64,000 bases of DNA from Polytrichum commune. Taxonomy: Eukaryota > Streptophyta > Polytrichopsida > Polytrichales > Polytrichaceae. The notes under the pieces were generated by a model that saw nothing but the letters and a program-made list of their open reading frames with translations, made no database searches and was not told the origin of the DNA. The position numbers and the translations under genes are program-made. The stretch lies in assembly GCA_950295325.1 (NCBI GenBank), contig OX485808.1, positions 3,042,501-3,106,500 of the forward strand, given 5' to 3'. Below are positions 28,101-36,687 of the stretch, one piece after another (the stretch's first letter is position 1; every line of letters begins with the position of its first letter).

Positions 28101-31100
28101 TCGCGATAAGGTACATGCCGCTGTTTACCATTTGCAATTTCCACCAAGGCAGTAATGACAAGCCTGCACATTGTAGAGAAAATAAGTATGTGCAATGGAG
28201 CATTTAAGCTTTTACAATGTTGGGAGTGCTCAGTGGACGCAAACCCACCCTAATGTGGAGAGTGACTTGTTGATGCTCGCGGCTTCCTTCAACCGGTCTC
28301 CCTCAGCACCAGAGGCCTTCTGCCTGCTCCATAACATCCAATGAAAAAATAATCCAATTGCCCATCTCAGAATTTTGGATATTTGGTTGAGATTTAGGAA
28401 ATACTTGATGTAAGACACATTCAAAAGATTTGATATGCTGCGCAACTGTACCTCTCTGAGCCTGCCAAATCCACAAGGTTAAGTCGTCCCGTGCGGAAGT
28501 TCATCATAGAATCACTCTCCCACTGCAACCACCACATTGAATTGCTATTGTGAATTACAAAGATCAGCATCAAGAAAAGATAAGAGGAAAAATAGAAAGT
28601 TACATTTCCATGGGTGTAAATTGTGCCAGAGAAATGAGTCATAACCTGGGCAGAGGAAAGGGGGACACATAATATATACCTGGCTTTCAATGATGCATGT
28701 GAAAACACTGTGTGAGCGACTGCTCTCTCTGTTCATGTTGGTGGCAGCCACTTTTCTGTTGGCAGCACCCTATTACAAGCACAGGCCAATGAAATCGCTT
28801 TCAAAGCAGACCACCTCAAAAACTCACATTCTTAAGCAGCCAGATTAGTTCATCTACCAAGATATTCTAGTGAAGAATGTTGTTTTCCAAGCCAAACATA
28901 ATCTATAGCTAGATTGTGCACCATATCCTCAAGGTCACCTAAACTATGAGATCCTTGACGTAATCAGTCCTTTTTGCCCTCGAATTCCTGGGAACTTTGA
29001 CAATGTAGTAAGCAGATTACTTCCAGAAATTCACATTCTGAAGCAACCAGATTTTAGTTCAACTATCAACATGTTCTGGTAAAGAATATTGTGTTCAATG
29101 TCATACATAACTAAGCTAGATTTCCAATATCTCCTCAAGGTCACCTAAACTACGAGATCCCTGACCTAAATCATCTTTTAGCCCTTGATTTGTCCCTGGA
29201 AACTTTGACAATGTACCAAGCTTGTGAATCCAAGTCTGCAGTCATCATTTGACTCAACTATGCACAATGGACACCTTGATGGCAAAGCTTCCAGTACATT
29301 TGCAGATTTCATCACAGACTTGAAAAAGAAACTTTAGCACATTAATGATTGGTAGGATGTATAGGGTTTAAGGTCTCATTTTGTTCTATTGCTGCCTGTT
29401 GCATTGAAAGTGTTCTCAAATTGGCAAAATTAGTGAAAGTTAGCATGGCAGATATCACAGTTGCACCTACCAACAGTAGCAGATGCAACACATCATGCAC
29501 GTTTTGCACTTCGACTTCCAACAGTCCCTCAACATACACGCCCTTGTTTACATCTTCGCGCATCTGTGTGGACGCAGAACAACAATAATCAAGAGATTTT
29601 TATAAAGGAATCATATCAAGCACATTATCATTTGCATTTGCTCCAAAAGATCACATGTAAGGTATGCGGGTTGTATTCAGTTACTTTTCTTATTCTGACA
29701 AATAAAAGATTTGATTGGTGTGGTTAGGTGAGGATCAAAGAACAAACACCATAATGACACATGCTTAAAACAAATTGAACTACGTCTTCAGCTTTTATTA
29801 ACTACTCCACTCAATAGTGAACAAAATTGGGGGAGAACCTATGTATTCTGTTAAGGATTTAACAAACATGCACTTCCGATTACCATTACCAAATCAAGGG
29901 AGGTATGATTTTGGGTATGATTTTGGCTCAAGAGTATGCTGGGATTTGTGGATACTTCACTGTAGAATTGGTAATGCAACACAAGTTTCGTTGCATAAAT
30001 CTAATCGGTAGAAGTTGGAGAACATGAAAAACGAAAAGAATAACTTCGTAGGTCATAAGACCGGTATAAAAGCAAGTGCAAAATTTACCTGCAAGTTGGA
30101 GGAGGACGGCTCTAGCAGGTCTGCAACCTGCTCATTGTAAATCTCCAAGAAGGAGCACCTACATTTGTACTTTAAATTGTCACTACCTCGTGCTTCTTCC
30201 TCCTGCATTAGAATCACAGAGCTTTCTTCATTCTGATGCCATCAAGCAACTCTACTGCATTGTTATTCTAGTTTAAAGGTGAAAATCGAGCAATTTTTAG
30301 GGCTAGGCTGTAGGCTTTAAGGTTCAAGTAGTAATGGGTTTATACCACTTGAATTTTGGCAAATAGGGACTCAAACACTCGGGGAGTCATGCCCCGGTTA
30401 TCACTGGGTTGGAAATCGAGATCCGCGATGTCTCCCAGCATCGTGTGAGTTTTGCCGCTTCCGGTCTGCCAGATCGGAAACCAAAATCCGAAAATTAGCT
30501 CAAGAAACTTCGAAACTCGACTACGTACTCTAAATTGAAGAAATGTCAAAATTAAAAAATATAGCTGAACCCAGAATTGGAGCGAAGAGGTATTTATTAA
30601 CCTGTCCATATGCAAACATGCAACTGTTGTACCCTGCAATGCAATTCTCCACCATTGGTAGTCCAGCCACTCGGAAAAGCTCCTCCTGCAACCACGACCA
30701 GAGATGAGCATCAGTTTTGTGAAGTTAGGAGGGGCAATTTAGGGTGAAAGAAGCTGAATTGAAGGGATTTTTTTTCTGGTAAGAAGAATTATTGAGTAAC
30801 TTACCTGTGTGACGGATTCTCCAGCGACATGATCGAAGGTGAACCTCGTCTCCGGTTGTCCAAGCCAAGAAACTGTATGCGCACTCTCTTGCTTCACACA
30901 CCTCGCATGCCCTTGCTGGGCAACCTCCGCGCTACTTATCGGCCGAGATCGAATCAAAACCTGAGAAATTCTCACAATTTAATTATTATAGGTTGCAAAG
31001 GTGCAAATATCCCATGTATGAGATGGGGGGATTACAGAGTTACAACGTGAATTTTCTAAACCCCAAATACTAATATCATATCCCAAGTTTTGAACTACCG

Positions 31101-33530
31101 ACTCAGCGAAGGGAAAATGTTTTTACAACCTCGGAATTTCAGGTCCAGGGTGCAACATGTCAACTCCAAAATCCACTACCAACAGATCAATTTTGGAGTG
31201 AAAAGCTGCCAACACATCACTCAATTCTGAAAGCTCTACTAAGGGAGCAGAGTCAGAACTCTGAACCTGCTAGGATGGTTGATCAAAACTTGGTAGACTA
31301 ATAATCTTCAGAGTAATAGCATTAAATCCAAGTCAACAATAAGCCTACCTCGCCACCACTTACTCTAGTTCTATCATCCCTCCAAAAGTGTGTAAATCAG
31401 ATTCCAAAGTTGGCCAAAGAATTGCAGGAATAGAATGACATAGATTTATGCTGTGTTGTATTGAGGATTGAGGGCTTGTGGAGGTCGAGATATCGAAGTT
31501 TCAACCGTAAAATTCACTCTTAACAAACTTGGAGGAAAGAAAAATAAGACTTCATATCACTCAATGTTGAAGATTCAAATTCAACTCTGAATCTGCTATA
31601 CCGTCAATTCAAACTCCATTCGTTTACAGAGTACTAGCATCAAATGCAATTCAATAGCAAACCTCACCGCTACCTCCTGCAGACCCTTCCAATATGGCGT
31701 CAATAAGGAAACCAAGTTGGCCGAAAGGATTGTGCGAAGAGAAAATTGAAAGAAAATTGAGTTGAGCAGTGGAGATTCAAAGGCAAACCTGCAAATTGCG
31801 GTCTCGCCAAAAATCTGAACCAACTCACAACTATATACTGTAGACTTTCTATAATATTTCCATTGCGTCAATGAGGATCCAAAGTTTGCCCTTCAAGAAA
31901 TTGTGAGAAGAGAATGGCAGACAATTGAATTATACGGTCTTGCCAGAAATCTGAATCCACTCACTACTACTTACTGTAGACTTTCTATAATGCCGCCATT
32001 GCCTTAATAGGATCCATAGTTGGATCCAAAAGAAACTTTGGCGAGACAATGGCAGAAAATTGAATTATGCAGTGCCATGAAAAATAAAACCTGCACATTG
32101 CGGTCTTGCCAAAAATCTGAATCCATTCACTACTACTCACTGTAGACTTTCTATAATGCCGCCATTGCCTCGATAGGATCCATAGTTGGCTCCAAAAGAC
32201 ATTTTGGGAAGAGAATGGCAGAAAATTGAGTTATGCAGTGAAATGGAAAATCAAACCTGCACATTACGGTCTTTCCAAAAATCTGAATCCACTCACTACT
32301 ACTTACTGTACAGGCTTTCCATTGTCCCTCCGTTGCCTTAATCAGGATCCAAAGTTGGCCAAAAAAAAATTGTGAAAAGCGAACAATGACGGAAACTTGT
32401 GCAACGAAGATTGAAGAACAAACCTGCACATTACGGTCTTGCGTGAAAGATGGATCCTCTTCCAACTCGAACCGAGATTCGGGTTGCTGTTGAACCGGAC
32501 TAGGAACTTTCGGTGCACCGGATCCATACCTCAATGCCCTGCTTGTGCTACGAGCAGGAGTGCCACCATTACCATTACCATTTACCACCGAGGTTACCGA
32601 GATTGCAGAACCATTCAATCCTCCAAAATTCCCAATATTGTTGTTCACGGGCGGCCGGCCACCTGATCCAGGTGTACTGCCATTTCTCGGAGTACTACCA
32701 CTGGAACCAATAATGTTGTTGTTGTTGTTGTTGTTGGTATCGCCCAACCCTGCTTTCGGCGTTGCTGATGACCTGCCACCATGGTGCCATCTCTCCTTGG
32801 ACGAGAACCCCGAGAAGGACGCAGACTGCCGCAAAGTTTTAGGCAACAAAACTGAGGCAGTTCTGGAATCTGGCGGACTCATCCCATCGAGGTTGCTCAT
32901 CATGGTCGGGGTGCTGATCAGAGACGGCGAACGTCGATGATGGCCGCGTGTTGACGACGTTGTTGCAAGTGTAGGTGTCGGTGTCGAAGGTTGGGTGCGA
33001 GGTTGCCATGAAAGCTTCCCGGCAAGTTTCCGCTTGGACTTAACCCCAGCTCCTGATGATCCAGGAGTGGGTGAAGTTGTGATCGGCATTAATGTTTCGG
33101 TTGCAGGAGGGGCACTCATCGAACCTACTGTTGCGGGGATCTCTGCAACTGGATATTGGTGTGGCTGGATCCGCTTACTCGACGTCTTCGCCTTGGAAGC
33201 CTTAGTCGAATCCACAGTAGTGATGCAGGAGTTGCTGCGATGATATTGATGCATTTTATTATCCTCGGGCGACAGATCCGCGGAGACGACTTTTGTAACA
33301 TCATCATTATTGAGGAGGAGGTCCGGTGATGATGCACTTCGGGTGACTGGCAGGGATAATGATGATCCTTTTGCTCCTGGAAGTACTTCGACATTCAGAT
33401 CCTCCTCCTCGACATTCATCGACGTCTTCGAAGAAGTCATCGTGAGCCCATTGGAGTCGGATACTGCGGCAGGACCATACGCAAGCTTCCTCGGCGACGA
33501 CAGCTTCGAAAACAGGCGAAGAGAATACAT
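13113..33530 (-). CDS. POK-like: Kinesin-12, phragmoplast orienting kinesin (POK) type
   Basis: I chained 39 exons by GT-AG borders and phase. Exons 1-20: 33530-32424, 30960-30805, 30685-30602, 30465-30346, 30202-30089, 29563-29471, 28769-28680, 28522-28452, 28323-28249, 28163-28076, 27890-27832, 27700-27637, 27523-27458, 26868-26665, 26510-26406, 26251-26016, 25519-25450, 25333-25280, 24703-24641, 24523-24444. Exons 21-39: 24342-24282, 24141-24055, 23934-23833, 23335-21818, 21175-18281, 17706-17599, 17457-17282, 17125-17038, 16917-16882, 16732-16538, 16439-16341, 16208-16146, 16009-15951, 15466-15355, 15194-15084, 14916-14746, 14547-14482, 13478-13359, 13220-13113 (TGA stop). Total is about 3057 aa. 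The motor (about 370-710) has GQTGSGKT (448-455), NMNRESSRSHS, LVDLAGSER and PYRDSKLTFLLQ, and its wording is closest to Arabidopsis POK1/POK2. The rest is coiled coil. In the family, POKs mark the cortical division zone and guide the phragmoplast during cytokinesis. An in-frame TGA 15 nt upstream supports the start. Confidence 0.9.
13710..13995. repeat. Dispersed repeat family D, copy 1 (kinesin intron)
   Basis: About 285 bp in the intron between exons 37 and 38. It shares CATTATTTGTCATTCCTTG, TTTACAA..TTGCAATTA, AAAGTTGGGATG, GTAAACTT and CACTAAATACAATATTT with blocks at about 60955-61265 and 51250-51440 (same strand) and, reversed, at about 35590-35800. Ends and coding capacity are undefined, so the class is unknown; it may be a non-autonomous DNA element. 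Confidence 0.65.
14278..14311. repeat. Perfect 11-bp inverted repeat with 12-nt loop
   Basis: TACACTAATGG is followed after about 12 nt by its reverse complement CCATTAGTGTA, in a kinesin intron. It could be the core of a small foldback element or chance; flanks give no more. Confidence 0.6.
15560..15955. repeat. Dispersed repeat family E, copy 1 (kinesin intron 33)
   Basis: This block resembles, in inverted orientation, the block at about 25660-25990 in the intron between exons 16 and 17. For example, ATACTAGGGTGAATTTGCC and GGTATGAAGGTTC here match the reverse complement of the CATACCTACGCAAAATCACCCTAGTAT region there. No open frame survives in either. Confidence 0.55.
17860..18095. repeat. 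Dispersed repeat family F, copy (kinesin intron 25)
   Basis: This block shares GTTAGGTGAGGATCAA, GACACATG, TTTTATTAACTACTCCAC and AACAAACATGCACTTC-like words with 29690-29930. Weaker shared words (GGACACCTATATTT, GATTGGA..CGTGCTCAAAAT) link it to 6540-6680 and 23400-23540. All four lie in introns or next to genes. Confidence 0.6.
18281..21175 (-). CDS. POK-like: POK-like kinesin exon 25: 965-codon coiled-coil exon
   Basis: An uninterrupted 2895-bp exon, ending at AAAGCTCAGCAG followed by GTACTT. It is almost wholly Glu/Lys/Leu-rich coiled coil with a few breaks, such as a Ser-rich segment near SLRLSVASVESDNYSSLRRS. Long open frames on the opposite strand are shadows of this exon. A decayed copy of its middle lies 35 kb away at about 55560-56260. 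Confidence 0.87.
21818..23335 (-). CDS. POK-like: POK-like kinesin exon 24: 506-codon coiled-coil exon
   Basis: A single uninterrupted 1518-bp exon between CAG acceptor (23336-23337) and donor (GTATTT). Most of it is Glu/Leu/Lys-rich heptad-like coiled coil. A less charged stretch with Trp and Cys (around residues 320-345 of the exon) interrupts the helix. Together with exon 25 it provides nearly half of the protein without an intron, in strong contrast to the 37 other, mostly 36-236-bp, exons. Confidence 0.85.
23400..23545. repeat. Dispersed repeat family F, copy (kinesin intron 23)
   Basis: It matches 6540-6680 (GT43 intron) over GGACACCTATATTT, AGGTGTGGATCTAAGA, AGAGATTGGA and GTGCTCAAAAT. 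The class is unknown. Confidence 0.6.
25660..25990. repeat. Dispersed repeat family E, copy 2 (kinesin intron 16)
   Basis: Inverted relative of 15560-15955. It is rich in GGTACC/GGTATAC-like words; no coding frame is recognised. Confidence 0.5.
27150..27415. repeat. GC-richer insertion in kinesin intron 13
   Basis: A block of about 260 bp whose composition (GGGCAAGCCCC, GGCTTAACCGCG) differs sharply from the AT-rich intron around it. The abrupt change suggests an inserted repeat. I find no target duplication, tail or coding frame. Confidence 0.35.
28815..29220. repeat. Tandem duplication (about 195-200 bp x2) in kinesin intron 6
   Basis: Two diverged head-to-tail copies (about 28825-29020 and 29025-29220). 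Shared words: TCACATTCT, AAGCA.CCAGATT, CTCAAGGTCACCTAAACTA, GAGATCC.TGAC and AACTTTGACAATGTA. It lengthens the intron between motor exons 6 and 7. Confidence 0.75.
29690..29935. repeat. Dispersed repeat family F, copy (kinesin intron 5)
   Basis: Best pair with 17860-18095 over roughly 230 bp; class unknown. Confidence 0.6.
31590..32445. repeat. Tandem array copying the exon-1 splice donor of the kinesin gene
   Basis: A unit of roughly 135-167 bp is repeated about five times next to exon 1. The donor-bearing core, on the plus strand ACCTGCACATTRCGGTCTT, occurs at the real donor (32421-32440) and again at about 32255, 32089 and 31786; a partial copy lies at 31932. Each unit also carries CTACTTACTGTAGACTTTC-like and GGATCCAWAGTTGGC-like words. 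Older, weaker copies may reach to about 31330. Confidence 0.8.
32424..33530 (-). CDS. POK-like: POK-like kinesin exon 1: Ser/Thr/Gly-rich N-terminal extension
   Basis: This exon gives 369 residues ahead of the motor domain. It is rich in Ser, Thr, Pro and Asn, with runs of Asn and Gly and many basic stretches, so it is probably disordered and phospho-regulated. It ends in ESRFELEEDPSFTQDRNVQ; the next exon starts directly with the first motor strand VLIRSRP. The donor is CAG followed by GTTTGT. It sits next to the tandem copies of the donor described for intron 1. Confidence 0.82.
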
Positions 33531-34480
33531 CGATCCTTCTCCTCACTAATAATCCTGCTGCAATGTTACTACTCTCCTTGCAGCTCCAAACTTGTACTTA
33601 ATCCCCAAACCTCAATCCATCAGCTTGCATAGCCTCATGCTCGCCTCCAATTTATCCCCTCGACTGAATCGCCAGGCTCACCATGAGCATATATGATAAT
33701 TCTACCAATTTCTACGACGTGACCAACAACCTGCTACAACAATAACAACAACAATATCTTCGACCGATTCAACACTTAATTCCACCGTAGCAGCACTTTC
33801 ACGAATTCTCGCCACCCCAACCCCACAGTCATCCGTGCCAGCTGCTTGGCCACCAACATGTCAACCCGTTCGGAATTCGCAACCATGTCATCAAGAGCAC
33901 TCTAGTAATGAATGTCCGATTACTCGACTATAACTACTTAACTACCTAGTCCTGCAATCTGCCACGACACACTCTACAAGAGTACTACTGATTTGATGTC
34001 TGCTTCAAGTTCAACTTGGGTTGAGATCTAACTAGTGCAAATGCATAGCCTATCCCCTGCGAACAAGTTCCCAGCTGGAGAAGAAGCCTAAGTATATGTG
34101 GTGGTGTCTGATCAGATAGGTAGATAGATAGATAGACAGACAGACCGACACGAAGCCTAAAGCATTGAAGCTCGTTCGAAATTTGAGAGGACCAGTGACT
34201 GAATAGTAAGGTGGATCAAGCACGGGGCGGAATTGTAGTAGGTTTTGAAGTAGTAGGCGGGGAATAACATTAACATAGATTTCTTCAAACCAAACAAATT
34301 GGCAACGGCACTGATCCGAATTTGTACGAGTACTTGCTTGATTTGACGATGGAGCTGGAAGTTTTTGACGAGGAGGGTAAATTTGGGGCGGGGAGTGGGG
34401 CCTGCCGCTGCGGAGGTTTGAAATGTTTGAGTCGGTCCTGAATTGCACATAGTATAAATTAAGGAGGCGCACACTGAGCA
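33531..34480 (-). promoter_or_regulatory. Probable 5'UTR and promoter of the POK-like kinesin
   Basis: This is the gene-free stretch upstream of the kinesin start. It contains (CAA/TTG)-type runs and a TAGATAGATAGATAGACAGA microsatellite (about 34117-34146). A TATA-like TTTATACT lies on the minus strand at about 34449-34456. The transcription start is not determined. Confidence 0.35.
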
Positions 34481-35930
34481 TCTTGAGTGGTGAATGAGAA
34501 TTATGATAGTATTAAAGTGGTTTGAATCGAGATTGGCATATGAGAGTGCCAAGTTTAGAGATCGTCCTGGACATCCAGCCTAGATTGTGGGTGCGGCCAG
34601 AGCTCATGCTCTGCCACTCCCCGCTCCCCGCTCTTCGCTCTTCTATATCTGCGCCCTCCCTCGGCTCTAAGGGCCACTTCACACGCGAGACTGAGGGCCC
34701 GTACCATTGCGCTTCAAGCACTCTCATTGGTGGAAAAAGGCGGAGCCGGGCCAAGTTCGCTTCACTCTACGCTTGAGGGACCAACGGAGTATGTGAATGG
34801 CAAGATGGATGTAAAGTCTACATGGATTCCTACATGGCATCAATTGGATCATGTTTCATGGTCGCCCATTCTAGGACTATTCTCAAAAACCACCTCTTGG
34901 AGGTAGGCTTAACACAAATCCGGGAGACCATGGCACTCCAAAATCTCACGGCTGATGGTTTATTATGTGCGTAAGAATCCCGCATGAATATAATTTTATT
35001 GAAATAGCGTTTGGTTGAGGGGCGGGTGACATATGACTTCACACTACACTTGAGGGCCCATGACCACATTACATGTATTCGGAAATGTCTTGGGACGGCC
35101 TTTGAACACTTCCTTTGGTCTCTCACAATTTCATGGTTACAACTTTTGGTTCGTGTGTGAAGTGGTTGTAAGGGATTTGTGGTGTCTACATGAACTCATC
35201 CTTTGCGTAGGTGTGAAAACACATTGACTCGTGTTATATTGTAGAGGGCTCTCCATTTCAACAAACTATAATTATTTTCCCCTGAAATGTTGCCACGTGT
35301 CACTTTTGGCATTATTTGAGACCCTCGTGAATCCCGTGCGTGTGGGGACTATGTCCTGACACTAGTGACATTAAAACATAACACCCTCTATGCTAGCATG
35401 TAAATGATTATCTTTAGATGATTCGACTTTAGAATTAGCATCAGAGACCCAAATTAGTGTAGAGGGGTCTAGTTGTAATGAATAAGTCCTCAACATTGTA
35501 GGGGACTTGATTTTACTAGAGCCCCTTCATCCATGATGGATGAGTTTACATAGACACCACGAATCCCAAGCCATCTTCCTCATGCTTGTGGCAAGGGTTG
35601 TAACACTAAATGTGGTACTTAGTGTTGTACATATTTTATGTCTTTGTGGTATTGACTTTTCTAGTGACACTTCTTTATGGACAAGTTTACAAGTATTGTC
35701 ATCCCTACTTGCTTTTAGTTTATCCAAATGCCAATTATTGACAGAAAGTTTGGTATATTCTACATTCTAACATTTTGTAATGAAATATTGTCATGGACTA
35801 TTAGGCCCATGACACTAAATACCACAAACAGTGTATTGAGCTTATTTTTGCCAAGATGAAATATTTGCATATAAGCATACCTCACATCCATCTATGTTTT
35901 AAAAACTAAGTTAACCATACATGGTTTTGG
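34481..35930. other. Intergenic with dispersed repeat family D (reverse copy)
   Basis: No gene is supported. A reverse-orientation copy of repeat family D lies at about 35590-35800 (ACTTGTAAAC.. and AAATACCACA-type words on the minus strand). The block at 34600-34760 is GC-rich without a recognised product. Confidence 0.5.
35918..35930. repeat. Left copy of 13-bp direct repeat (target site duplication)
   Basis: TACATGGTTTTGG here is repeated exactly at 49992-50004, bracketing the SINE plus giant element. This is the expected footprint of a retroposition event. Confidence 0.75.
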
Positions 35931-35936
35931 AAGGCA

Positions 35937-36164
35937 CCACGGGCCTTGGCTTGGTGGTTAGGGCTCATGGCCCCCAATGAGGAGGTTGTGGGTTCTATTC
36001 CCCATGCCGGCGTGGTGCTCACCACCTTAGTCCACCCAACTATGGTGGGGGGTCCTTGGACCTTGTTGTATGGGTACCTCAAAGCCCTTTGGGGGGATAC
36101 CATGTCCGGTATCTTCAAGGCACTAGTGGCTAGCTAGGAAGAAGAAGAAGAAGAAGAAGAAGAA
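35937..36164 (+). mobile_element. tRNA-derived SINE with (GAA)n tail
   Basis: The head has pol III promoter boxes: A box TGGCTTGGTGG at 35947-35957 and B box GGTTCTATTCC at 35991-36001, spaced as in a tRNA. A tRNA-unrelated body follows, then a 3' tail of about nine GAA units (36138-36164). The left target duplication is at 35918-35930, but its partner lies beyond the giant element at 49992-50004. This suggests the giant element landed at the tail end of this SINE. I cannot name the SINE family. Confidence 0.8.
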
Positions 36165-36210
36165 CTCCGGTCCCTACTAGGGACCGGAGTGAATAAAGTG
36201 TCTGTTCGTA
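36165..36210 (+). repeat. Left terminal inverted repeat (46 bp) with hairpin
   Basis: It begins CTCCGGTCCC, loop TACTA, GGGACCGGAG (a perfect 10-bp stem at 36165-36189) and continues TGAATAAAGTGTCTGTTCGT. It is the 3' end of the element in sense orientation. It matches the right end inverted, with few differences. Confidence 0.85.
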
Positions 36211-36439
36211 GGACAACCGTGGCCGTACCCCAGGGTAGCGGCGTTGGGTGTAATACTACTTCACCCTTTGCAGGGAGTAGACACTATGTTAGTAACCGAT
36301 GTTTTAACCGGTTGAACCGGGGGGGGGGAGGCTGGTGTGTAGGGTGCATGGGTTTTAATTTAGAATTATGTGGGTTTTGCTACTATGTTGGAGACGAGAA
36401 GCGTGCGTATTTGTTTGAGTATAAATGATGGTTGATTGT

Positions 36440-36545
36440 GTTGTTGGTCGCCAAGTCATGGTTCCAAGGTTGGTTGGATAAGGACGTGCGTGTTGTATTA
36501 ATACGGTCCGGGTTCGATTCGCGTTGAATCCGTCTGAGCGTGTTA
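36440..36545 (+). other. tRNA-like sequence in the element's 3' region
   Basis: It contains GGTTGGTTGGATAAGG (A-box/D-arm-like), a 5-bp hairpin with 7-nt loop (CGTGT..ATACG) and GGTTCGATTCG (B-box-like). It lies antisense to the retroelement. Acceptor and T-stem pairings are poor, so it is not a functional tRNA gene. It could be a captured tRNA/SINE head, or an internal pol III-like signal. Confidence 0.35.
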
Positions 36546-36687
36546 GTGCAATACACTTTGACTTGGTGCTGCAAGTGAGTTAATCATAGGCAGGAAAGTT
36601 ATACCAACCAGCCGGCTACTCCCCGCCTTTCTGAGTTATAGGTGGTAACTTAATAACTAGTGGTCTGACCACTACCCCTCTCTAATT

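Noticed and set aside
32342-32527. Short frames extending kinesin exon 1 into intron 1 (PSFTQDRNVQVCSS.. reading).
   Set aside because: The CAG/GTTTGT donor and the in-phase acceptor at 30960 join directly to the first motor strand. The extension comes from intronic tandem copies.
36138-36164. (GAA)n as part of the giant LINE's 3' tail (TTC)n.
   Set aside because: The inverted-repeat boundary at 36165 and the SINE body directly upstream assign the GAA run to the SINE tail. A role in priming the LINE remains possible and is noted as a finding.
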